Shown here: in pieces, positions 36,030 through 44,467 of the stretch | Numbering within the stretch: position 1 is the first letter of the stretch | Layout of the letters: every line of letters starts with the position of its first letter | Source: Gilvimarinus chinensis DSM 19667 | Lineage (GTDB): Bacteria; Pseudomonadota; Gammaproteobacteria; Pseudomonadales; Cellvibrionaceae | Length of the DNA stretch: 64,000 nt | NCBI RefSeq assembly: GCF_000377745.1 | Contig: NZ_KB898707.1 | Coordinates: 118,382 to 182,381, forward strand | Direction of reading: 5' to 3' | The notes under the pieces: generated by a model | What the model was told of the DNA's origin: nothing | Database searches by the model: none | Seen by the model: only the letters and a program-made list of their open reading frames with translations | Position numbers and translations under genes: made by a program

Positions 36030-36770
36030 CTATTTAAAGCCACCCAGCTCTTTATCTAATCGCTCGCACGCATCACTCAACAGTTTTACGGTTAAACGTT
36101 CTGCCTTATCACCATCTTTCTTTGCAATTGCCTCAAAAACCTTCCGGTGATAGGGCACCGATGCCTTATTGCCCGCTACATCCTGATTGGTTAACCGCAC
36201 GCTCACCAGAATGGCCGAATAAATCACACCTTCCATTGCCGAGACGAATTCGTTGTGAGCCGCTTTCAGTATAGCTCGGTGAAACTTGGCATCAGCAATT
36301 ATAAACCCCTCAACGGACCCTACCTCTAGATCCATACGCACTATGGCTTCGCGAATGGCGTCTATATCTTCTTTACTACCCCGCTCGGCCGCCCAGCGAG
36401 CCGCTTTGGGCTCAAACGCCAAACGAACATCCATCAACTGCTTGAGAAAATCTGGTGTGGGCGAGCTGGTAAGGTGCCAAGCCAGTACGTCATCGTCCAG
36501 CATGACCCATTGGGTACGCGGCTTCACCTTGGTGCCTATGCCACGGCGAACATCCAACATGCCTTTACTGACCAAAATCTTAACGGCATCACGCACCACC
36601 ACTCGACTCACCTGATAACGCTCTGCCAGGGCATTTTCGTCATCGATCAAGCTGCCGGGCTCAAAATGCCCCGCCACGATACGGCGCCCCAACTCCCGCG
36701 CCACCTGTACAGGCAGGCTCGGAGTCATGGAGGCCGCGCCTTTTAAATCGTAATAAACCAGCTCACTCAC
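36030..36770 (-). CDS. FadR-subfamily GntR regulator (DgoR-like)
   Basis: 246 residues from GTG 36770. N-terminal winged helix: LPVQVARELGRRIVAGHFEPGSLIDDENALAERYQVSRVVVRDAVKILVSKGMLDVRRGIGTKV in outline (about 19-84). Then the linker RTQWVMLDDDVLAWHL, which recalls galactonate regulators of the DgoR type, and an FCD effector domain with the metal/ligand site around AKFHRAILKAAHNEF. It lies between the MFS-GH127 operon and the molybdenum hydroxylase operon. An AACAT-CCC-ATGTT site precedes it, which points to autoregulation and to this protein as reader of the operator family. Effector probably a sugar acid. Confidence 0.9.
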   Translation of the reverse strand: MSELVYYDLKGAASMTPSLPVQVARELGRRIVAGHFEPGSLIDDENALAERYQVSRVVVRDAVKILVSKGMLDVRRGIGTKVKPRTQWVMLDDDVLAWHLTSSPTPDFLKQLMDVRLAFEPKAARWAAERGSKEDIDAIREAIVRMDLEVGSVEGFIIADAKFHRAILKAAHNEFVSAMEGVIYSAILVSVRLTNQDVAGNKASVPYHRKVFEAIAKKDGDKAERLTVKLLSDACERLDKELGGFK

Positions 36771-36810
36771 TTGTGTACATCCCCTTTATGGGCCCAATGT
36801 ATTCAAACCG

Positions 36811-36825
36811 AAACATCCCATGTTA
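36811..36825. promoter_or_regulatory. AACAT-N3-ATGTT site upstream of the GntR gene
   Basis: AAACAT-CCC-ATGTTA: perfect 5-base arms AACAT and ATGTT, 42 bases before the GntR start. Same architecture as the sites at 35933 and 44390, with a different spacer. Confidence 0.6.
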
Positions 36826-36909
36826 GCACTAACCGCAGATATAGACATAATTTATGTAAAGCCTGCTTGGGTGCAGGGCCCCATGAGTAAGAAAATCAGG
36901 CTACCTATC

Positions 36910-39162
36910 TTAAATTATTTCTTGCCGTCGTAACGGCAGCTCACGCCACCTTCTGCCCGTAGCCGCAAAAAACGCATTACAAACAGCTGGTGCCACAGGT
37001 GGCACGCCCGGCTCACCCACTCCCCCAGGGAAAGGATCGCCTATATCAATAAGCTCAGTCACGATCTCTGGTGTTTCGTCCATTCGCAACAGCCGATAAC
37101 CATCAAAGTTATTTTGTTTCGCAGCACCCTTTTCATGAGTGATTTCGCCGTAATAAGCGAGACTTAAGCCAAAGATGGCCGCCCCTTCAAGCTGAGCTTT
37201 TACCCGGTCTGGATTCACTACCGTACCCGCATCCATCACCATCCAGATTTTTTTAATTCGTGCTCGCTCGCCGTTTTTCTCAGCCATGGCTACACAGGCT
37301 ACATTGCTACAGAAGCTGCGGTGCACACTTATGCCAAGCCCCTGTCCCTTTGGCAGCTTTTGGCCCCAATCGGATAAGTCGGCGGCCCGACGTAAAGTAC
37401 CTTTTATGCGCCCCACATCAAACGGATAGTCTTTGAGGTTTTCACCATAATTAAAGTATTCCGTACCCTGCTCGGTAAAGTCTATTTGACGATCAGGCCC
37501 CAACAGCTCCAACCAATAGTGGTAGGGGTCGCGCCCCAAGTGGTGAGCCAACTCATCCACATACGAGCCAATTGAAAAAGCATGACCAATATTCGCCACC
37601 GATCTCAACCAGCCGTACCGCACATGAGCCTTACCCGGACCACTGGTGCAGAGCACATTCTCCACTGCAAAGGGCATATCACGCATACCCATATTGGATT
37701 CAAATTGAATTCCGCTGAAATCCGGTTTAAAAATCGATTGAATACCTGGACCAGCCTCGCGGTGTCGCCAGGCGGTGATTTCCGTCCCACTCAAAGCGGT
37801 CGTTATTTCTTGGTATGTGGGAGCCTGATAGTAATCGAACAGCAAATCATCTTCGCGCGACCAGATAACTTTAACGGGTCGCTTTAGGGCTTTACTGAGA
37901 TAGGCCGCTTCGACCACAAAATCCTGTTTACTTTTACGGCCAAATCCACCACCTAAAAAGGTGACATGTACTTTTACCTGAGCCTCATTAATACCAAATT
38001 GATCCGCTACCGCTTTTTGCGCCGCTTGCGGATTCTGGGTTGCTGCCCACACCTCTACAACATCGGCTCGCCAATCTGCGCTGGCTGAGGGCGGCTCCAT
38101 CGGAGCATGCGCTAACGCAGGCACATAGTAACCACGGGTAAAGGTTGAATCCGAGTTTTCGATTAATTGCGACGCCTCACCCTTTTGCCGATGGGTTCGA
38201 TGAGCTTTATCGACATCGAGTTTAAGACTTTTGGCGTACTCGGCAGAATCGAAATGATCGTTGTCTGAAGCAGACCACTGCACATTGAGCTTACTGCGCC
38301 CTTGCATTGCAGCCCAAGTGTTAGCGGCCACTACCGCAACGCCGCCCAGGGGTTGAAACCTGACGGGGTGTTTTAACGGCGGCATTTCAATAACATCGAT
38401 AACACCCGGTATTTTCAGAGCTGCTTCACGATCATATTTAACCGGCTGAGCGCCGAGTACCGGTGGTCGCTCAATCACCGCCACAGCCATTTCGGGCAGA
38501 ACCGTATCAATGCCATACACCGCACGCCCAGTTAGCATTGCAGTTGCATCTAGATTGCCCATATTGGCATTGCCAATAAAACGAAATTTGTTCGGAGTCT
38601 TCAACTCTAGCTGTTCTTTGCCTGGTACCTTTTGCGTCGCCGCCAGTTGCGCCAGTTCACCAAAGCTAATAGAGCGATCGCCGGCCCAAACCCTACCCTC
38701 CCGGGCACGGCAACTGGCCGGTTCAAACTTCCACAATTGTGCCGCCGCGTGTTCCAACATGTGGCGGGCGGTAGCACCCGCCTCGCGCAGTGCTGTGTAA
38801 AAACCTCGAATGGAATTGGAACCATCCGTGTTCTGGCTACCGTACTTTTTATCGCCCAGCGCCTGCACAACCTTTACCTGCGACCAGTCGGCATTTAACT
38901 CATCGGCCACCACCATCGCCAATGAGGTTCGGATTCCCTGCCCCATTTCACTGCGATGACAAATAATCCGTACCCGATTATCAACGTTTATTTCTAAATA
39001 GACGCTGGGGGTAAATACTTGCTCAGGTGACTCTTTATCGTCCTCGGCACCCAACACCCTGGGCACATACCCCACCGAGGGCAGACTGGCCCCCAGCAAC
39101 AAGGATGTTTTTGCCACGCCCGCCAACCAACGCCTACGGCTAATGCATTTTACCTGTGACAC
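36910..39162 (-). CDS. Periplasmic molybdopterin-binding subunit of an aldehyde oxidase (IorB-like)
   Basis: 750 residues from GTG 39162, preceded by AAGGAGG. Twin-arginine signal ISRRRWLAGVAKTSLLLGASL. Mo-cofactor domains of the isoquinoline oxidoreductase beta-subunit kind: CHRSEMGQGIRTSLAMVVADEL, AHAPMEPPSA, LGGGFGRKSKQDFVVEAA and the C-terminal GVGEPGVPPVAPAVCNAFFAATG, whose Glu is the expected catalytic base. It oxidises aldehydes or heterocycles by hydroxylation with water. Third gene of the operon starting at 40087; with the 2Fe-2S subunit it should be exported folded by Tat. In this locus an anhydrogalactose or other aldose is the suggested substrate. Confidence 0.9.
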   Translation of the reverse strand: MSQVKCISRRRWLAGVAKTSLLLGASLPSVGYVPRVLGAEDDKESPEQVFTPSVYLEINVDNRVRIICHRSEMGQGIRTSLAMVVADELNADWSQVKVVQALGDKKYGSQNTDGSNSIRGFYTALREAGATARHMLEHAAAQLWKFEPASCRAREGRVWAGDRSISFGELAQLAATQKVPGKEQLELKTPNKFRFIGNANMGNLDATAMLTGRAVYGIDTVLPEMAVAVIERPPVLGAQPVKYDREAALKIPGVIDVIEMPPLKHPVRFQPLGGVAVVAANTWAAMQGRSKLNVQWSASDNDHFDSAEYAKSLKLDVDKAHRTHRQKGEASQLIENSDSTFTRGYYVPALAHAPMEPPSASADWRADVVEVWAATQNPQAAQKAVADQFGINEAQVKVHVTFLGGGFGRKSKQDFVVEAAYLSKALKRPVKVIWSREDDLLFDYYQAPTYQEITTALSGTEITAWRHREAGPGIQSIFKPDFSGIQFESNMGMRDMPFAVENVLCTSGPGKAHVRYGWLRSVANIGHAFSIGSYVDELAHHLGRDPYHYWLELLGPDRQIDFTEQGTEYFNYGENLKDYPFDVGRIKGTLRRAADLSDWGQKLPKGQGLGISVHRSFCSNVACVAMAEKNGERARIKKIWMVMDAGTVVNPDRVKAQLEGAAIFGLSLAYYGEITHEKGAAKQNNFDGYRLLRMDETPEIVTELIDIGDPFPGGVGEPGVPPVAPAVCNAFFAATGRRWRELPLRRQEII

Positions 39163-39173
39163 GAGCGCCTCCT

Positions 39174-39638
39174 TTATTTAACTTCTACGGCCAAATCGGC
39201 GGCAAGCTTGATGGCGGTTTTAATTCGCGGATAGGTACCACAACGACAAATATTACCGCTCATGGCGTTATTAATGTCGTCATCACTAGGGGCCTGATTG
39301 TTTTGCAAAAGAGCCGCTGCCGACATCATTTGACCGCACTGACAGTACCCGCATTGGGCGACATTCAACTCTTGCCAAGCTCGCTGCACCGGATGGCTGG
39401 CATCATCACTTAAACCTTCTACGGTCGTAATGCTTTGACCTTCGATCGCTTGTACCGGTAGGGTGCAGGAACGTACAGCTTGCCCATTCAAATGCACAGT
39501 GCAAGCACCACACAGACCTTTTCCACACCCAAACTTGGTGCCTTTTAAATCAGCGATATCACGCAGAAACCACAATAGCGGCATTGAAGCATCGCCACTG
39601 TAGCTGTGCTCTTTGCCATTCACCTCAAACTTGATCAT
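39174..39638 (-). CDS. (2Fe-2S)-binding subunit of the molybdenum hydroxylase (IorA-like)
   Basis: 154 residues, usual length for this small subunit. N-terminal plant-type ferredoxin cluster [15 protein letters not shown], then the second cluster [16 protein letters not shown] and [16 protein letters not shown]. It passes electrons from the Mo site. No signal peptide of its own; probably co-exported with the Tat-bearing large subunit. Its start overlaps the preceding gene by ATGA, and it lies 11 bases before the large subunit. Confidence 0.93.
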   Translation of the reverse strand: MIKFEVNGKEHSYSGDASMPLLWFLRDIADLKGTKFGCGKGLCGACTVHLNGQAVRSCTLPVQAIEGQSITTVEGLSDDASHPVQRAWQELNVAQCGYCQCGQMMSAAALLQNNQAPSDDDINNAMSGNICRCGTYPRIKTAIKLAADLAVEVK

Positions 39639-40087
39639 GGTTGAGCTAACTCCCGCACTTGCCTGGAAAATCCGGGTTCGGCCACTAAACGTTTACAGAT
39701 AATGTCTTGCAGTACCTGCCAAGGACGCAGAATGCATAAGCAGTCACTCTCTGCCAAAGTAGGCCTTTGTAAACTTGCCAGAGGCACTTCCATGGGTTCT
39801 TGAAAGTGCAAATATTGCAGTAACTGATGATACAAAACCGAAAAATAACCAATATCCGAGCCTTGCATTAACCGACTCATCACACCAGCCGATTCGCAAC
39901 ATATTCCGCAACAAACGGGACGGTAGACCAACGACTTAATCGTTTGCTTATTCCACTGGACTTTAAGTGTTTGCGTGGAAAAGCATTGATTTTCTGATCG
40001 AAAAACAGAACCATTCTGAGGCATGAGCGCTTTAGCGCTGGAAAACGAGCTAAGCTGGTCTCGGTGTAATAATTGGCGCTGTCCCAT
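39635..40087 (-). CDS. Small Cys-rich protein of unknown function, first gene of the molybdenum hydroxylase operon
   Basis: 150 residues that I do not recognise. No signal peptide or membrane helix. Cysteine motifs: CCGICC near 59-64, DCLC near 115 and a single Cys near 130. The four-base ATGA overlap with the 2Fe-2S gene and the operator candidate at 40228 argue that it is a real gene. It could be a metal- or cluster-binding helper, but nothing proves this. Part of the sequence is low in recognisable structure, so a wrong frame cannot be fully excluded. Confidence 0.55.
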   Translation of the reverse strand: MGQRQLLHRDQLSSFSSAKALMPQNGSVFRSENQCFSTQTLKVQWNKQTIKSLVYRPVCCGICCESAGVMSRLMQGSDIGYFSVLYHQLLQYLHFQEPMEVPLASLQRPTLAESDCLCILRPWQVLQDIICKRLVAEPGFSRQVRELAQP

Positions 40088-40227
40088 TTAATTTATTTCC
40101 TCGTTGTTGTTTTTATTATGTAACCGTTGGGGTACTTAACCGTGTTCGCAACATTACTGACCAACGGAGCCTTTCCATTTTCTCGGCGATAAGGACAAAA
40201 TTTTTACTTTGGCTTTTATTTTATTTA

Positions 40228-40248
40228 TATATACATATGATGTTTAAA
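40228..40248. promoter_or_regulatory. AACAT-N3-ATGTT-like site upstream of the molybdenum hydroxylase operon
   Basis: TATATACAT-ATG-ATGTTTAAA: same spacer and right half as the sites at 35933 and 44390, left half TACAT. It lies 141 bases before the first gene of the operon. Confidence 0.65.
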
Positions 40249-40291
40249 TATACGAGCACAGCATCAACCTGTCAAATTAATAATGTCTTTG

Positions 40292-40891
40292 CTACGACAG
40301 AATATTAAACCTCGATATATCCTCTAGCCGGTCGATATCTAGACAAACATCTTTGGCTTCTACGGGCACATGCTTCACCCACCGGGCATTGCGCTGCAAG
40401 ATTGTCGAACCCGTCTCAGCACCATTGAGCAAAGCTAATTCCGGCCAGAAACGTCGCCCAAATACCACGGGGTGGCCGGGCTGCCTTTCAAACATTGGGC
40501 GCACAATCTTATCTTTGCCCGCAACCTCCAGCACAGGCGCGCAAGATGCTTTTTGGATAAAAGGCATATCACCTAAAAACACTGCCGCACTATCGACATA
40601 TTCAGTGGCCAATAAAGCTTTAAAGCCATCCGCCATACTCGCACCCAACCCTGACGCGGCACACTTGGTGCGAATGATCTTCGCGCTCTCACTTAATCCC
40701 AACTCCCTGGCATCATCTTCTTCACGTAACACCACCCACGAGCGCGGGCAAATTTGCGTCACGGCTTTATAGCTCTCGGCCAGCAAAGTTGCACCTGAAG
40801 GTGCCCTTAAAGCACGCTTATCCAAAGCACCAAAGCGACGAGAAAACCCCGCCGCCAATACCAGGCCTACAACAGAGAATTCAGAGCTCAT
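40292..40891 (-). CDS. mocA: MobA/MocA-like molybdenum cofactor nucleotidyltransferase
   Basis: 199 residues. NTP-transferase motif LVLAAGFSRRFGALDKRAL, then FLGDMPFI with the metal-binding Asp and RQPGHPVVFGRRFW. This is the MocA type that makes molybdopterin cytosine dinucleotide, the cofactor form used by IorAB-like aldehyde oxidases. It overlaps the XdhC gene by 11 bases and is the last gene of the GH42-like operon. So the maturation genes are in one unit and the enzyme in the next, both behind AACAT-N3-ATGTT sites. Confidence 0.87.
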   Translation of the reverse strand: MSSEFSVVGLVLAAGFSRRFGALDKRALRAPSGATLLAESYKAVTQICPRSWVVLREEDDARELGLSESAKIIRTKCAASGLGASMADGFKALLATEYVDSAAVFLGDMPFIQKASCAPVLEVAGKDKIVRPMFERQPGHPVVFGRRFWPELALLNGAETGSTILQRNARWVKHVPVEAKDVCLDIDRLEDISRFNILS

Positions 40892-41855
40892 CTCGCTCCC
40901 TTCCCTTCCTTACCCGCACGATATCAGCCATAACCGCAAGGGCAATCTCAGCAGGTGTTTTGCTGCCAAGTGCCAAACCAATGGGCATATGGATACGCCC
41001 TATTTGATCATGGGTTAAATGGGCAATGCGCTGCAAACGCTCGGCTCGAGCCTCGGATGTTTTTCTTGACCCCATAACACCAATATAAAAAGCATCGGTC
41101 TCTACGGCCTCAACTATCGCCAAATCGTCGATACGGGGATCGTGAGTCAGAGCCACTATCGCACTCGCGCGATGACACGCCCCAGGCGTCGCTATATATA
41201 GAGATGGGAGTTGTTGTTTAACGGTACAGCCGGCAAACGAAAACTGGTTTAACCGCTCTTCGCAGGGGTCGCAAACGACCACTTCAAACCCCAAGGTTTT
41301 GGCAAAACTGGCGCAGACTTCCGACACGCTGGAGGCACCGGCAATAACGAGCTTTGTGGCCGCTCCTATGCGAATAAAAACCCGTCTGTTCTGATACTCT
41401 ACCCTTTTACCTAAACAGATGTCCTCTTCTAGCTCAACCTCACCGGAATCGAGGTTTACGGTACGTCGTATGATGGTTTGCCCAGCGAGAGCGCTGCGCA
41501 GCAAACGGAAATGCCGCCGTGCTCGAGAGGTGGAATCAAACCTCTCCAGCATCAGGCTTAAAGTGCCTCCGCAAGGTAGCCGAACAGCAGTTTCGGTAGC
41601 CGCGGAACCATACATCAGCTGGCTAACTTTTTGACTGAATTCTCCCGCGCGTATTCGCGCGAGAAAATCCTCCTCAACACACCCACCTGACAGAGAGCCG
41701 ACGTATTCGCCATTACCACGAGCCACCAGCATGGATCCGGGCTCTCGTGGCGATGAACCGTAGGTAGACAGCACAGTTGCCAACCACAAGGGCTCTCCGA
41801 CCTCCAGCCATTGGCATGCGGCATCCACAACCTGAACGTCCAGCTGCTGCATCTG
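40881..41855 (-). CDS. xdhC: XdhC/CoxI-family molybdenum enzyme maturation factor
   Basis: About 324 residues from ATG 41855; an upstream GTG at 41909 is possible but lies inside the GH42-like gene. The N-terminal XdhC domain shows LATVLSTYGSSPREPGSMLV and GSLSGGCVEEDFL; a C-terminal Rossmann domain has KLVIAGASSVSEVCASFAKTLGFEVVVCDP and FYIGVMGSRKTSEAR, IHMPIGLALGSKTPAEIA. XdhC binds the Mo cofactor and helps its sulfuration and insertion into hydroxylases. It lies between a glycosidase gene and mocA, which ties enzyme maturation to galactan use. Confidence 0.9.
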   Translation of the reverse strand, partial: QMQQLDVQVVDAACQWLEVGEPLWLATVLSTYGSSPREPGSMLVARGNGEYVGSLSGGCVEEDFLARIRAGEFSQKVSQLMYGSAATETAVRLPCGGTLSLMLERFDSTSRARRHFRLLRSALAGQTIIRRTVNLDSGEVELEEDICLGKRVEYQNRRVFIRIGAATKLVIAGASSVSEVCASFAKTLGFEVVVCDPCEERLNQFSFAGCTVKQQLPSLYIATPGACHRASAIVALTHDPRIDDLAIVEAVETDAFYIGVMGSRKTSEARAERLQRIAHLTHDQIGRIHMPIGLALGSKTPAEIALAVMADIVRVRKGRERDEL

Positions 41856-41884
41856 CTTTGCGACAACCGCGTTATAACTGCTAC

Positions 41885-44338
41885 TTACTGGCCAGCCCTC
41901 ACCTGCCACAAGGCAACACCTTTAGGTGCTAATACAGGCTTGGAGGCCACCGGCTGCTGAGTGAGCATATCGACAACGCTCAGTTCACCGCCGCCCTCAA
42001 GGTTAAGGGTAAGGGTTGCGTCGTTTTTACCCAGGTTAATCGCGCTGACCAGATAGCCGCCACCTTGTTGAGCGATGGCTTGCCAGCGAACACCTTTATA
42101 CTCGGTACCATTGTTTTCCCGAAGTGTAATTTTAGGCAGGGACTCTTTTACTGTCTCTAGCGCCAGCTCACGTATTTTCTCCAAACTTTCGTCGCCAGAA
42201 AGCTGAATTAATCGGTCTTTGGGCCCTGTCAGCGCAACAGAGTGCGGCTGACCATATTCATCTTTGCTTAAGCTTTCTGGGCTATCGACGATCACAGTGC
42301 CGCCGTTATCCAGGTATTGCTGTAAAGCCGCAAGCTCCGCACGGGTGACAAATTCGGTTTTGTACACCAACACCGTATCCCACAAATCATTATCTTGTTT
42401 CTGAATAATATTCTGCGTAGCAAAGCCTACAGGGAAGCCATCAAAAAACAGTTTTTCGTAAATACTAAACTGCTCTGACATATGGAAAGATTTATTAATC
42501 GCTGAAGTTTCAGAGTGGAACAGACGTAGGGGACGACGCTGCTCGCGCAACTGAATAATCTCCTCCGCGAAGCTATTCAAGTCGTACATAACCTGAGTAA
42601 AAGCATTCGCAACGTGTGGCTGCTGGTTAACTGAACCTGCGAACGAGCCAGCCAATGCCGGATCGAAAAAGTCGAGCTCGCCTTCTAGGCGATCCTCAAA
42701 CGAACCATCTGGATCACGCGCCCAAAACCAGGCCATATTGGCATCCATACCCTGCAAAGTAGCCAGCCAGTAAATGGCGTTGACATAATCAATACTGGTG
42801 TCCAGGTCGCGCCACCAAGAGGCCGATAAAAAATGCGATTCAGAGTTAACGTGAATTTTTTCCGGCGACACCGACTCCATAAAGTCGTATGACATACTCA
42901 TTTCTTCCCAGAACATGGAGTAGTGAGCTTCCCATTTTTCTGGCTTTTTGTGATTGAGCAGACGAGACTCACGGGCCTTGGCATCATCACCAATCATGGT
43001 GGTCAACTCGGTCAGCGCTTCTACATCAATGCCGTGGGAGCGGTTATTCTCGCTGTACATATTGGGCATGATTTTGATGTGCGTATCGGCCTCAGGATTT
43101 CCTTCTTTTAGCTGCCCTTGCAAAAAGGTAAACCAATCGATCGAGCGATCCATGTTAAAACGGCTCCAGTCGTACCAAACCGGCGTACCACGAGTTTCAG
43201 GGTCGATGGGTATACCAATGGATACCTCATCAAACGAGGCAAATTCTGTTTTCCAGTTAGTATTTAAGGGGGCAATATTGCCAGCATATTTCTCTTTCAG
43301 CCATTCACGGAAATGAGCCAGAGTGTAGGAAGAAATGTCGTTCATTTCCTGAAAGTTCTGACTCCAGTGGCCTGCCTCGGAATACCAGTGTGGCTCATTA
43401 GCCAGGATATACCCCAGCTGAGTCACCCTTTTCCCCTGCGTTAATTTACCGGTTTCTTTGGCAATAGTACCCCAGACTTCGCGCACCAAGGGGTTATCAA
43501 TATCGTAGCCAGTGAACAGCGAACGACCTTTGCGAACCTCCGGCTCGCGCGCCTCTACCCACTCGGGAATACCCATATTCCAATAGATCAAAAACCCAAC
43601 GTTGCTGTTGTCTATTTCCGTGACTTCACGCAAAAGTTCTTCGTCGAAGCTGCCATCCTCATTCAACAAAAAGGAGTTGATGGCGCGGTCATGGTCTACT
43701 GGATACAAATTCTCGCCACCGTGATAAATGGCACCGAGATGATCGTTGTAAACGGCCGTATCGGTGAGCGGACGCCCTACCGATTTCGAGAAATAATCGT
43801 ACAGGAAAATGGGCTTACCATTGCTCAACAGCTTATTATCGGCAACGGTAATATTCTGCCAGTCGACCTTGGGAACCGGACGGCGCTTGATCTGCCCTGT
43901 TATGACTTGATCCAGCTCGACTAAGGCGTCATCGAGTATGTCAATGACCTTCTTGCGCTGAAAATCCGGAATCTCGTCAGCCAGTTTCTCGCTACGATCA
44001 GCATAGGGAGCGTACTGTGCAAAAGCGTAGGCGACGGCGTCGCGGTTCGCCTCATCCCAATCGGCAAATTTGAGGAACTCTTTGGCGAACCAGACTACGG
44101 TCTCTTCACGGGTGATGTCTATATTTTGTGATTTAGCGTCTTGCATCTTCGCTTGCAAGGTGCTGATTTTCTGTTCAGCTTCTTTTACGTAAGGGCTGTT
44201 TATAGAGCTAGAACTCATTTGCTCCAAGGTTGCCACATTAGTGGCGGGTGACACGGAGGCCGGTTCATCATTGGAGCAAGCGGCCAAGGCAAGGGGAAGC
44301 ACGCCGGCCAAAGCCATTACTAGCAGTTTTTTTGACAT
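41885..44338 (-). CDS. Lipoprotein GH42-like beta-galactosidase (GH-A clan, possibly GH167)
   Basis: About 817 residues from ATG 44338 (GGAG SD). Lipobox LALAAC with Cys21. An N-terminal helical segment (about 40-150) precedes a TIM barrel with acid/base E315 in LANEPHW and nucleophile candidate E500 in NSESHF. A GH42-type trimerisation-like domain (LVYKTEFVTRAELAALQQYLDNGGTVIV) and a C-terminal beta domain follow. Relatives in carrageenan loci of Pseudoalteromonas (PsGH42, now GH167) release neocarrabiose exolytically; this is my best guess, with agar beta-galactosidase as alternative. Followed by xdhC and mocA in one transcript; AACAT-ATG-ATGTT operator 52 bases upstream. Confidence 0.82.
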   Translation of the reverse strand: MSKKLLVMALAGVLPLALAACSNDEPASVSPATNVATLEQMSSSSINSPYVKEAEQKISTLQAKMQDAKSQNIDITREETVVWFAKEFLKFADWDEANRDAVAYAFAQYAPYADRSEKLADEIPDFQRKKVIDILDDALVELDQVITGQIKRRPVPKVDWQNITVADNKLLSNGKPIFLYDYFSKSVGRPLTDTAVYNDHLGAIYHGGENLYPVDHDRAINSFLLNEDGSFDEELLREVTEIDNSNVGFLIYWNMGIPEWVEAREPEVRKGRSLFTGYDIDNPLVREVWGTIAKETGKLTQGKRVTQLGYILANEPHWYSEAGHWSQNFQEMNDISSYTLAHFREWLKEKYAGNIAPLNTNWKTEFASFDEVSIGIPIDPETRGTPVWYDWSRFNMDRSIDWFTFLQGQLKEGNPEADTHIKIMPNMYSENNRSHGIDVEALTELTTMIGDDAKARESRLLNHKKPEKWEAHYSMFWEEMSMSYDFMESVSPEKIHVNSESHFLSASWWRDLDTSIDYVNAIYWLATLQGMDANMAWFWARDPDGSFEDRLEGELDFFDPALAGSFAGSVNQQPHVANAFTQVMYDLNSFAEEIIQLREQRRPLRLFHSETSAINKSFHMSEQFSIYEKLFFDGFPVGFATQNIIQKQDNDLWDTVLVYKTEFVTRAELAALQQYLDNGGTVIVDSPESLSKDEYGQPHSVALTGPKDRLIQLSGDESLEKIRELALETVKESLPKITLRENNGTEYKGVRWQAIAQQGGGYLVSAINLGKNDATLTLNLEGGGELSVVDMLTQQPVASKPVLAPKGVALWQVRAGQ

Positions 44339-44389
44339 TGATCTCTCCACTGAGATTATTAGCATTTTGAGCGGACCAAAACATAATTA

Positions 44390-44410
44390 TATAAACATAT
44401 GATGTTTTAT
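44390..44410. promoter_or_regulatory. AACAT-N3-ATGTT site upstream of the GH42-like operon
   Basis: TATAAACAT-ATG-ATGTTTTAT; the 13-base core is identical to that at 35937-35949. It sits in the gap between the AraC stop and the GH42-like start. Confidence 0.75.
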
Positions 44411-44467
44411 GCAATCCGCATTGCTTTACGCTTCGCCCCCAAGCACAACCTTATTAAAGAGCGTTTA

